This document shows positions 28,031-36,332 of a DNA stretch of 64,000 nucleotides, in pieces. Origin of the DNA: Flavobacteriaceae bacterium EG-1. GTDB lineage: Bacteria; Bacteroidota; Bacteroidia; Flavobacteriales; Flavobacteriaceae. Both the position numbers and the translations under genes were made by a program. The stretch's first letter is position 1. Every line of letters starts with the position of its first letter. A model generated the notes under the pieces. That model had not been told where the DNA came from and did not search any database. It saw only the letters and a list, made by a program, of their open reading frames with translations. Location of the stretch: NCBI RefSeq assembly GCF_009649685.1, contig NZ_WJPK01000001.1, positions 1,430,760 through 1,494,759 of the forward strand. The letters run 5' to 3'.

Positions 28031-29800
28031 TTATCTATTTAAATAAGATATGTAGCTGTAATACACCCCATATATTTCCTCTTTTTGTATAAAATCGTTA
28101 ACCAAAAAGGTTTTGCCTTTTTCTAGAAATACCTCAAATGTCACTTCTTCGTCATTAGGTTCTATCGCTTTCTCAATTATTTGATTCGCTATTTGAATTC
28201 GAACTTTTGAAGGAGAAATTGTTTTATATACAAACCAATTTTTAGGGTTTTTATCTGGAATACCAATAATAGGTCCTGAATTTTCTTTTGGCCATCGTCT
28301 ACATGCTATTTTATACCATCCTTCTTTTTCAACTTGAAGCGCATGCTTATTATTTCTATTGATTTTACCTGCTGCAACTTGTTCACTCTTCCAAATAGGT
28401 AGGTCATCACCTATTGCATGTTGAATGGTTAATTTAATTTCTTTTTGATTTGGATTTCCTATAATTGTCGTTGGAAATTGTGTGTACTCTGCATTTAGTT
28501 TTGACTTTTTAAGAAACTCTTGATTATTTTTCAAAAGTAGTTGTACCACTTCTGGATGTTCTTTTGCTACATTGTTGAGTTGAATTCGATCCTTTTCAAT
28601 ATCATACAACTCATCACCATTCACCAATCGCCAATCTTTCATAACAATTGCAGTATTAGAAATATCAAACGGAGTTCGCCAATCTTGCCGACTATGCACA
28701 AAAATAGAGCGTTCTTCAAGTTGATCAGATTTTTTCAACAGTACATTAGAAAGATCTATACCATCTAATTTCATATTATTTGAAACAGACAAATTGCATA
28801 AGCTTGCCAAGGTAGGAAGCAAATCAACATGGGCAGTTACGTTATTAATATCCCAACCTCCTTTTATATTTCCATCCTTCCAACGAATAAAGAAAGGCAC
28901 ACGATGCCCACCGTCAGTTCTATCATTCTTTTTTCCTCGAAAACCGTGATTATATCCAATTTTTCCATCCTTACTAATACCATCAGAAGTGCCGTTATCG
29001 GTCATAAAAATTAGTATGGTATTATCAGCGATCTTTAGCTTTTTAAGGAACTTTTCGAGTTTCCCAAAATTCTCGTCAATGTTTGTTATCATTCCGTAAA
29101 ACTCCGGATTCACGATTTCCTTTCCTTTTAAATGTTGGTAAGGCTCTGCATATTTTTCATCAACATAAAATGGACTATGTGGTGCATTTGTAGGCAAATA
29201 AACAAAGAATGGTTTTTCTTGATTCGTTGTGATAAACTTCATTGCTTCTTCAAACCACACATCGGTACAATAGCCTTCAAACTGCTTCGGTTCATTGTTA
29301 ACATAATAGGTATCATTGAAATAATTATTCCCCCAGTAATCTGATAACTCACCAACTCCACCAGCTTTATGATGAATGGCACAATCAAAACCTAAATCAG
29401 TTGGTCGAGAAGGATAATTGTCTCCTAAATGCCATTTACCAAAAATGCCTGTTTCATATCCGTTCTGTTGAAATAATTGTGCCATCGTAAATGCGCCATC
29501 AGACAATGCATCACGCCCCTTATAGGTAGCCCAAGCACCATTATTAATTGGATATCTACCAGTCATTATTGCCGCTCTTGTAGGCGTACAAACCGGATTC
29601 ACATGAAAATCGGTAAGGCGAACAGACTGTTTGTAGAACTTATCTATATTGGGTGTTTGAATGTATGGATTTCCATGAGCACCAATTTCACCTATTCCTT
29701 GATCATCGGTTAAGACAAGAATTACATTTGGAGGTTTTTCATTTTGAGAAATTCCAAGTAGACAAACAAAACTAAAAAGAAGAATAATTAAATTTTTCAT
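28031..29800 (-). CDS. Secreted sulfatase with extra C-terminal beta domain
   Basis: Sulfatase of 589 aa, Sec signal residues 1-18. TDDQGIGEIGAHG begins at T31, formylglycine cysteine C71 lies in CTPTRAAIMTG (threonine in the fourth position), then GKWHLGDNYPSRPTDLGFD and MTDNGTSDG. The catalytic fold ends near residue 430; the last 150 or so residues are a separate beta-rich region (GWYKIACRRWPKENSG, VTFEVFLEKGKTF) like that in the sulfatase at 42489-44267. The domain resembles a carbohydrate-binding or galactose-binding-like module, not identified further. It follows the GH43-like gene by 7 bases and ends the 38.1-28.0 kb unit. Confidence 0.92.
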   Translation of the reverse strand: MKNLIILLFSFVCLLGISQNEKPPNVILVLTDDQGIGEIGAHGNPYIQTPNIDKFYKQSVRLTDFHVNPVCTPTRAAIMTGRYPINNGAWATYKGRDALSDGAFTMAQLFQQNGYETGIFGKWHLGDNYPSRPTDLGFDCAIHHKAGGVGELSDYWGNNYFNDTYYVNNEPKQFEGYCTDVWFEEAMKFITTNQEKPFFVYLPTNAPHSPFYVDEKYAEPYQHLKGKEIVNPEFYGMITNIDENFGKLEKFLKKLKIADNTILIFMTDNGTSDGISKDGKIGYNHGFRGKKNDRTDGGHRVPFFIRWKDGNIKGGWDINNVTAHVDLLPTLASLCNLSVSNNMKLDGIDLSNVLLKKSDQLEERSIFVHSRQDWRTPFDISNTAIVMKDWRLVNGDELYDIEKDRIQLNNVAKEHPEVVQLLLKNNQEFLKKSKLNAEYTQFPTTIIGNPNQKEIKLTIQHAIGDDLPIWKSEQVAAGKINRNNKHALQVEKEGWYKIACRRWPKENSGPIIGIPDKNPKNWFVYKTISPSKVRIQIANQIIEKAIEPNDEEVTFEVFLEKGKTFLVNDFIQKEEIYGVYYSYISYLNR

Positions 29801-29807
29801 CTCTATC

Positions 29808-30797
29808 TTATTTATTACTCCATTCTAATTTATCTATGTTTACACCTCTATATGGCCATTCAACACTTGAGATATACCATTGCCCATCTTCTCCTTGAAA
29901 AATCTCTGGAGCATGCGAGTTTAATACGGTAATTTCCTTTTCAGCATCAACACCAAAATCAGTATGGTCATCCGAATTATATACATATGCCTTATGAGTA
30001 TAAGCTCCTTGTATATCTTTTTCATCCCAATCATCTTCCCATGCACAAACAAAAAGGTAAAAAGTATTATTGAAAAAGAGTAAAGTTGGTGACTCAGGAT
30101 CAAACTTATTCGTCTTAAGTATTGTCTTAGGATTGCTCCAATTAATTAAGTCACTAGAGCTAACCATACGCACACTTTTTATTGAACAGTATGTTAGGTA
30201 ATAAGTACCTTTATAAAACAACAAGTTTGGATCTCGGGCTCCATCTTTATCTGAAAAAAGTTCTCCTTTAGGAATCCAGTCATACAAGTTCGTTGATACG
30301 GCCAAACGCATTGGACTATGCCCATAAACCATGTGATACAAACCATCTTTCTTAATAATATAAGGTGCATGATTTGCAAGAATTTCACCTGGACGGTCTT
30401 TGGGAGTTAATATTTTTGAAAGATCATTATAGTGATTTTCCTTTAAAGTTTCTTTAAAAGTTGTGGCATAAGAAACTGCATGAAAAGATGCATACTCCCC
30501 TTCATGAATACCTTTTTTTAATGGATCAGTTTCAACTAAAGGATGCGTAATTCCGAAAATATGCCATTTACCTACTTTGTCTTTAACAAAGGTGTGGTCA
30601 TTTGGCACCCACTCATGATACCATTTACCTTCTTTCAATTCAGGTGTGTCTGGCCCAAAAAAATAATCTCCATCAGCTTTATAAATTCGAACATATTCAT
30701 TCGCTTGTTTTGGAATCAAAACTTGTTGTTGAGCAACGAGTTGATATTGAAACAATAAAACTGATATTACGATAAACAAGTTCAATATTGTTTTCAT
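29808..30797 (-). CDS. Secreted GH43/GH32-like five-bladed beta-propeller glycosidase
   Basis: Protein of 329 aa with a Sec signal (residues 1-22, cut after LVA). Repeated blade units of the GH43/GH32/GH68 kind are clear: WHIFGITHPLV, HAPYIIKKDGLYHMVYGHS, ARDPNLLFYKGTYYLTYCS, ESPTLLFFNNTFYLFVCAW and HAPEIFQGEDGQWYISSVEW. Acidic residues in RDPN and in the two ESP/APE blades are plausible catalytic carboxylates. I cannot assign a subfamily or substrate. It sits between a sulfatase (7 bases) and a DUF6786-like gene (39 bases), in the unit with GH117, so it probably trims an anhydro-galactose or galactose containing oligosaccharide. Confidence 0.75.
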   Translation of the reverse strand: MKTILNLFIVISVLLFQYQLVAQQQVLIPKQANEYVRIYKADGDYFFGPDTPELKEGKWYHEWVPNDHTFVKDKVGKWHIFGITHPLVETDPLKKGIHEGEYASFHAVSYATTFKETLKENHYNDLSKILTPKDRPGEILANHAPYIIKKDGLYHMVYGHSPMRLAVSTNLYDWIPKGELFSDKDGARDPNLLFYKGTYYLTYCSIKSVRMVSSSDLINWSNPKTILKTNKFDPESPTLLFFNNTFYLFVCAWEDDWDEKDIQGAYTHKAYVYNSDDHTDFGVDAEKEITVLNSHAPEIFQGEDGQWYISSVEWPYRGVNIDKLEWSNK

Positions 30798-30836
30798 TAT
30801 TACCTTTTTAGTTTAATTGAAGTTTAGCTGCATATT

Positions 30837-32021
30837 TTATTTACCTAAATCATCTAATTCAAGGTTTAGTAATTTTCTTGATATTTTGTTTAAAGTCTCC
30901 TGATCACCTTCGAAATGAAAAGTTTTATGAAGGTGTTTCATAGTCTCATTTGGACTCAATTCTCGCGCCCCAGAAGATGATTCTAATTCGTAAAAAGGTC
31001 CTAACTGATCTCCATTTTCAAGTGGGCCATCATTATAAGAATTGATAACGTCCCCAGCATAAGGCTTATCTTGTATTTTCCATTCCGAATTCACATAATT
31101 ATCATCGTTTTCAAACGTATAACTAACAATTGTTAGCACCTTTTTTTCCGCATCATAACTGCCGATAAAAGGCATTACATTTTTTGGAGGCAACCCCATT
31201 TTAAATCGTTTTGTACCATTGCCTTTAAACAACACATGATCATCTGTAATTGTTAACCTTTCTGGTGGAATAGCGCCAAAATAGGAGGTATTTAGCTCAA
31301 GGGTATTTTTATAAGGTAGAATTACCGTTGTATTTTCAGAAGGATTAAACATGCCTAATATCCAAATAGAAAGTAAACCAGTTTCTTTAGACCATTTTGT
31401 TGCACCCGTATTTACAATTTCATTGACAGATTGAAATCCAACAGAATTAATTGAAGTTACATCAACACCCAATGCTTCTTCTATTTGCTCTTGATTAAAA
31501 ATGGCTACGGTACGATTTACCTGAAGATTAAATTGATAACCGAAATAATTATGAAGTTGAATTTTTTTACGAAATGAAACCGAACTTTCCGATTGACTAA
31601 CGACTTCGAAAATTTCAGTATCCAATTCTTTTGGCGTTTGCCAATTATCAAAAGTAAACTCAGTACCTTTTTTAAAAAATATTGAATATTGTCCTCCTTC
31701 CGGTCCCATCCAGAAGCGGTCTTCCCCTCCAAAAGGATTGATATGTTTTTCGAATTTTTCTGATTTCAATAATTCATAATTCATCCAGCCATAGCTATTG
31801 CCTTTCAAGCCATTTGATGTACTGGTCATTACCCTACCTTGTAGTTTCGGTAACACTACAACCTGACTTTTATCATCATTCGATTTTAACAGAACTACTT
31901 CTTGATGTTCTTTTAAAAATTTAAGATCATCGCCAAAATCTACTTTAGAATTTTGACTTAGAATACTTGTAGACACTATACTCATAAGAATAAATATTGA
32001 TGTTTTAAGTTTTTTAATCAT
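30837..32021 (-). CDS. Secreted DUF6786-like protein (mutarotase-like fold suspected)
   Basis: Secreted 394-aa protein of unproven function, Sec signal residues 1-22. Conserved-looking blocks are VVLPKLQGRVMTST, NPFGGEDRFWMGPEGGQYSIFF and FYELESSSGARELSPNETM near the C-terminus. The pattern matches my memory of the DUF6786 family, found in sugar loci of Bacteroidota and Planctomycetota; the GGEDR...GPEGG and the long beta-strand pattern recall the aldose-epimerase/mutarotase sandwich. Its place between GH117 and the propeller glycosidase suggests it handles the released sugar, as an epimerase, lyase or binding protein. The family name is from recall and is not certain. Confidence 0.6.
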   Translation of the reverse strand: MIKKLKTSIFILMSIVSTSILSQNSKVDFGDDLKFLKEHQEVVLLKSNDDKSQVVVLPKLQGRVMTSTSNGLKGNSYGWMNYELLKSEKFEKHINPFGGEDRFWMGPEGGQYSIFFKKGTEFTFDNWQTPKELDTEIFEVVSQSESSVSFRKKIQLHNYFGYQFNLQVNRTVAIFNQEQIEEALGVDVTSINSVGFQSVNEIVNTGATKWSKETGLLSIWILGMFNPSENTTVILPYKNTLELNTSYFGAIPPERLTITDDHVLFKGNGTKRFKMGLPPKNVMPFIGSYDAEKKVLTIVSYTFENDDNYVNSEWKIQDKPYAGDVINSYNDGPLENGDQLGPFYELESSSGARELSPNETMKHLHKTFHFEGDQETLNKISRKLLNLELDDLGK

Positions 32022-32126
32022 GCTCGTAATATTGTGTAATCTGATTGAAAATTTTAAACTTCGGGTGATTAAAATCTCAATTCACTGCTAATATTTGCTA
32101 TTTAATAATCGCTTACTTTTCTATTT

Positions 32127-33389
32127 TTATTTTGGTTCCAAGCCCTGTTGAAAATAAACATCAGGCTTATGCCAAACCGTACTTTTTTTAAATACCTCAG
32201 GGTTGTCATAATCAAGACTCAAATCGCAATCAAATCTCGCCATAATTGAATGTTGCTTTCCTTTAGCCCCCGCATTAATAAAATGAGAAAGACCCCAGGT
32301 AAAACCTCTTCCATTACCAGAATTTGTAAATGCATCTGCTACATAAGGGGCTGCCGCAATTGGCGTTAAAGAAAGATGTGAGGCAATTTCAAAATTGACA
32401 CCATCTTTAGCATATTGCATGGTTTCTCTTTCATTACCATCTCTAATAGTTAACGCAGCTACACCTTCTTTAAAAGGAAAATATGTAGTTTCATGACCCG
32501 AAGTCATAACCGGATTCAACGGATGTTTTTTAAAGGGTCCCAAAGGATTTTCAGCGATTACCAGCCCATGACCAATAGCATATTTATTTCGTATTTCCGG
32601 CCATTTATTAAAAGCAGCTTTGTAATACATATAGATTTTGTCTTTAAAAACTATCGGTTGTGGGTCATGTGTTGCGTCTTGATCCCATTCTCCTTTTTTA
32701 CCGAAAGGAATTACCTTATCCGCACCATGAATCCAAGGACCGTCAGGCGAATCTGCATATGAAACAGAAACCGGACACCAGTCGCCTTTTAAGCCACTAG
32801 GTTCGCTAAATGCCTGATAATAGAGGTAATACTTATTTTTCCATATTAAAATATCTGGTGTTGCTACAGAGCGCCATCCGGAATTTGGTTTCTCTGGTCT
32901 TTTAATAGCTATTGCTTGTTCTTTCCATGTTATTCCATCATCGCTCGTTGCATACCAAATATCGCATAAATCCCAATCCGTTGATGGAATCTTATCAGTG
33001 GCTTCTTTAGCCCTACTAGCACCAATCGGTGGTACAACCGTTAGTCTTTTTGTATAGTAAATGTAGAATTTATCATTCACCTTTATGGGTCTTGATGGGT
33101 CGCGTCTTGAAATGGTTCCATCACCCGATGCATAGTCAAATCCTTTTAGTGGTGTATATTTAAATTGAGAAAAAAGTTCATTGTCGTGTATGCCTACACC
33201 AGGATAATCGAACATTCTTTCTGTGGCTGCACTCATCGGTAAATCAGGTTTTTCCTTGGGCATCTTATGAGGGAAAACTTTTTGTATTGCTGTCTTTGGA
33301 TTTGATTGCCTTATTTCTGGTTGAGATTCTGAGCATGAAAACGCCAACACGGCAACCAAAATGCATTTTATGAATTGAAAGTTTTTCAA
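32127..33389 (-). CDS. GH117 alpha-1,3-(3,6-anhydro)-galactosidase, lipoprotein
   Basis: Exo-glycosidase of 420 aa with lipoprotein signal (AFSC, C19). The GH117 N-terminal dimer-swap motif SxAxxR is present as S53-A-A-T-E-R58, followed by ASGDGTISRRDPS (catalytic base D97), DATHDPQP (D242) and TSGHETTYF (H299/E300), all typical of neoagarobiose hydrolases with a five-bladed propeller. Known members release 3,6-anhydro-L-galactose from agar oligosaccharides; other GH117 groups have unknown or different activities, including on carrageenan-type sugars. It follows the FMN-motif protein by 20 bases in the same unit. Confidence 0.9.
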   Translation of the reverse strand: MKNFQFIKCILVAVLAFSCSESQPEIRQSNPKTAIQKVFPHKMPKEKPDLPMSAATERMFDYPGVGIHDNELFSQFKYTPLKGFDYASGDGTISRRDPSRPIKVNDKFYIYYTKRLTVVPPIGASRAKEATDKIPSTDWDLCDIWYATSDDGITWKEQAIAIKRPEKPNSGWRSVATPDILIWKNKYYLYYQAFSEPSGLKGDWCPVSVSYADSPDGPWIHGADKVIPFGKKGEWDQDATHDPQPIVFKDKIYMYYKAAFNKWPEIRNKYAIGHGLVIAENPLGPFKKHPLNPVMTSGHETTYFPFKEGVAALTIRDGNERETMQYAKDGVNFEIASHLSLTPIAAAPYVADAFTNSGNGRGFTWGLSHFINAGAKGKQHSIMARFDCDLSLDYDNPEVFKKSTVWHKPDVYFQQGLEPK

Positions 33390-33409
33390 GGTTTGTAAGT
33401 TTTAGTTAT

Positions 33410-34528
33410 TTACGGAGTATCCTCTAAGTACTCTTGAGCCAAATAGGAATAGGTTTCATCTTCGGAATTTGCAAAAACGGAGATTTCATTTCGGATTTCT
33501 GCATCTACCGATTCCTCTTTTGTTAAAAAATCTAAAAAGACACTCAACTGATTTTTACTCATTACACTTAATTTTGACGATAAAACCACTTTAACATAAC
33601 TTGGTGCATCATGCAGATAATTCATTAAAATACTTCTACTGCCAGAGTCTACAGTATCAAAGGCTTCCCAAAAAGGTTTTTGCAAATCTGGGGTTTCAAT
33701 ATATGTTGTCGTTATTCGCTTAGCGATAATACTACGAACTAGTGGGGTGCTAGTTTTAAAAATTTCTGCAATTTGTTTGTAATGCTCTTTGTATTTAATT
33801 GTCTCAATTTTTTCAAGCGCAAATATGTGATATTCTTGATTGCTACTATAAAGCATATTAATTATCATCTGCTCATTGAGCATAGACAATGTTCTGGTCT
33901 TTAGTTTTTCTTGAATATTACCGTATACTAAATGCCATGCTGTATAACAAGAATATAATGCCCCAGACACCACTGCTTCTTTTACCCTAGCAACAGTTGC
34001 TCCAGAGATTGCATCTACACCATTAACGTTACGCATTTTGGGTTTATCTACTAATTGATCAATACTTCTTCGACCTATTACACTTTTATCATCTAATAAT
34101 AACTCATGTAATTTCTGATAATCAGATTGTTGAAATTCATCATGATCATACTTTGTTAACGGCAATGCAACATTGCGATCAAAACCAGCATATTCTCCTA
34201 ATAGCGTCCAATAGAATTGTATATGCATCAGTTTGCATTCACCATCTGCGCAAACAGGAGTGGCTATTTCAGAAGTATATAAGATAGGTGCCTGGTACTG
34301 ATCGACTAACATTAAAATTTCTTGTCTACCAATTGAATCTATCTCGATGTATAGATTTGTTTGCTGAGGAAATAGTTTTACACCTTCCTTCCACTCTAAA
34401 GCATAAAATTCAGGTGGACTATCTTTAAAATTAGTTGAAGTATTTTTATCTAACGAATAATAAAGATTAACACCACTATTTTTCAAAATTAGCAGCAACA
34501 AAATACCTAAGCTGAAAACAATTCTCAT
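33410..34528 (-). CDS. Extracytoplasmic protein with FMN-binding (flavinylation-like) motif and helical tail
   Basis: Protein of 372 aa with an N-terminal hydrophobic signal/anchor (residues 1-16). D172-A-I-S-G-A-T178 resembles the ApbE flavinylation motif (DxxSGATxx), in which the threonine carries covalent FMN; just before it come CADGECKLMHIQFYW and KYDHDEFQQSDYQKLHELL. The region after about residue 200 is helical and HEAT-like. The start codon overlaps the stop of the FAD oxidoreductase as ATGA, implying translational coupling and a joint role in electron transfer. The final motif residue is A, not S/T, so flavinylation is a prediction. I know no characterised homolog. Confidence 0.6.
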   Translation of the reverse strand: MRIVFSLGILLLLILKNSGVNLYYSLDKNTSTNFKDSPPEFYALEWKEGVKLFPQQTNLYIEIDSIGRQEILMLVDQYQAPILYTSEIATPVCADGECKLMHIQFYWTLLGEYAGFDRNVALPLTKYDHDEFQQSDYQKLHELLLDDKSVIGRRSIDQLVDKPKMRNVNGVDAISGATVARVKEAVVSGALYSCYTAWHLVYGNIQEKLKTRTLSMLNEQMIINMLYSSNQEYHIFALEKIETIKYKEHYKQIAEIFKTSTPLVRSIIAKRITTTYIETPDLQKPFWEAFDTVDSGSRSILMNYLHDAPSYVKVVLSSKLSVMSKNQLSVFLDFLTKEESVDAEIRNEISVFANSEDETYSYLAQEYLEDTP

Positions 34529-36321
34529 TTTTTAGTTTCTGGTATTTTTTCAAATTTCTGATCTTCAATAAGCGCTAGATACTCTTCTAAATACCCAGTA
34601 TAAATTTCTCTTGGGTTAACATCATATTTTTTACAGACTGCTGCTGCTATTCCAACGGCCGCACCCATTTGCCCTGTTGTTAACATCACCCGAGGCCCTC
34701 CTAAACCGGCATGCGAGCAACTAAAATTACGACCTGCCATAAATAAATTTGAAATGTTCTTAGAATACAAACTTCGGTATGGAATATAGTATTGGGGCGT
34801 CTTATAAAACAAAGCTTCTGAAATGAAATCAGGATTATTTTCATCTTCTAATATTGTTTGATAATGAATATCTACATCTCGAGTTTCAGTAACAACACCA
34901 TCAACAAACTTTCGCCCTTCTTTGGCATCATTAAACGTAAAAATATGATCACCCACTAACCTTCTAGATTCCCGCTTACCTACTAAAGACGAAACCCATT
35001 CGAGCTTAACATTTGCATTTGCAGTATCTTTTTTTGCATTTGAAAACGAACCATAAATGGCTCTTAGCATATGATCTCTAATTTCTTCTGCATCATCAAT
35101 TTGATTGTAATCTGGATTACTAAATTCCCATTGCCATTCACCTGCGACCTTAGCATATTCCTTTGCAACTGGCATTGCCCAAGGAACTTCTGGAAAAAAC
35201 GCTTTTTCTTCAATCTCCTTAGAGCCCCATAGTACTGATGAGCCCATTACAGCGTCATCGGGCTCTTGAGGCGTCCATAATTCGCCATGTTCGGCCCATT
35301 CTTCGCCGTAAGTATCAACACTTTCTCTGCCGTAAGAAAATTCTGCACCTGCCCAAAAACCAATCCAACCATCTCCAGTAGAATCAACAAATCTAGGCGC
35401 TTCAAACCGAATGCGATTTCCTGTCGAAGTCTGTCTGGCATCTACATATTTTATTTCATTGTTTTCGGCCTTAGCATCATAAGCCCTATGATTTAAAAAC
35501 AAAGAAATATTCTTATAACTCTTGACATTATTATCTCGCTTTTGCTGATCTATTTTAGCATCAGCACTACCATTGGGATAATGTTCTGTATCTATTTTTT
35601 TAAGGATACGTTCAAAATTGCCATAGATACCGAGTGTATGTACTCGAATTTCTTCGCTTGCATTTCCACCAAGAACAGGACGATCATGAATTAATGCAAC
35701 TTGGAGGCCTTGCTCTGCAGCGGCTATGGAAGCTGCACAACCAGCTAATCCACCGCCAACAACAACTAAGTCAAATGATTTGGTAATCTCTGGTGCATTG
35801 GGCTCAGCTTTTATTTTTTTTCGCCAATCTGCTAACTTCTTACCCGAAGATGGTGGTGCCACATCAGAAGTAGAAAAATAAATAGCATCTACTCGACCAT
35901 CAAACCCCGTAAGATCTACCAATTCTAAAGCTATTTCTTTATTGGTTATATTGATTTTGTCTACATACTCCCAACCCCAACCTGTGCGCAATCCTAAGGT
36001 CTTGTCAAGTAGTCGATTATTAATTTTTAATTGAAATCTGCCAGGTGCCTCCCATTTTCCAGGCACCCAATTTTTGGTTCTAACCCAAACATGATATGCA
36101 CCATTAGTATCAAATTTTACATGGGTAGTGGCATTCTTTACTGGTACGCCAATACCATGAGCTAGCAAATAGGGCGAACCCATTTGTTGTTCGAACTGCG
36201 GATCAATTACCCAACCTCCAGGATTATCGAAGCTTTCTGCTTCAACCAAAATATCTTGGGCTATATTGGTTTGAAATACAATCGCAAAAAATAATAAGAA
36301 TACATAATCCAATTTCTTCAT
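34525..36321 (-). CDS. Secreted FAD-dependent oxidoreductase with N-terminal carbohydrate-binding-like domain
   Basis: Protein of 598 aa with a Sec signal (residues 1-21). Residues about 22-150 form a beta-rich domain (FDTNGAYHVWVRTKNWVPGKW, truncated here to its key part GAYHVWVRTKNW) like modules that bind sugars. The FAD-binding Rossmann motif VVVGGGLAGCAASIAAAEQG starts at residue 186, followed by PVLGGNASEEIRVH and a late NLFMAGRNFSCSHAGLGGPR, the FAD_oxidored family pattern common in polysaccharide loci. Substrate unknown; oxidation of a sugar hydroxyl or lactol is plausible. It is coupled to the FMN-motif protein (ATGA overlap) and follows the S1_11-like sulfatase by 11 bases. Confidence 0.82.
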   Translation of the reverse strand: MKKLDYVFLLFFAIVFQTNIAQDILVEAESFDNPGGWVIDPQFEQQMGSPYLLAHGIGVPVKNATTHVKFDTNGAYHVWVRTKNWVPGKWEAPGRFQLKINNRLLDKTLGLRTGWGWEYVDKINITNKEIALELVDLTGFDGRVDAIYFSTSDVAPPSSGKKLADWRKKIKAEPNAPEITKSFDLVVVGGGLAGCAASIAAAEQGLQVALIHDRPVLGGNASEEIRVHTLGIYGNFERILKKIDTEHYPNGSADAKIDQQKRDNNVKSYKNISLFLNHRAYDAKAENNEIKYVDARQTSTGNRIRFEAPRFVDSTGDGWIGFWAGAEFSYGRESVDTYGEEWAEHGELWTPQEPDDAVMGSSVLWGSKEIEEKAFFPEVPWAMPVAKEYAKVAGEWQWEFSNPDYNQIDDAEEIRDHMLRAIYGSFSNAKKDTANANVKLEWVSSLVGKRESRRLVGDHIFTFNDAKEGRKFVDGVVTETRDVDIHYQTILEDENNPDFISEALFYKTPQYYIPYRSLYSKNISNLFMAGRNFSCSHAGLGGPRVMLTTGQMGAAVGIAAAVCKKYDVNPREIYTGYLEEYLALIEDQKFEKIPETKK

Positions 36322-36332
36322 AAGTTTATTTT

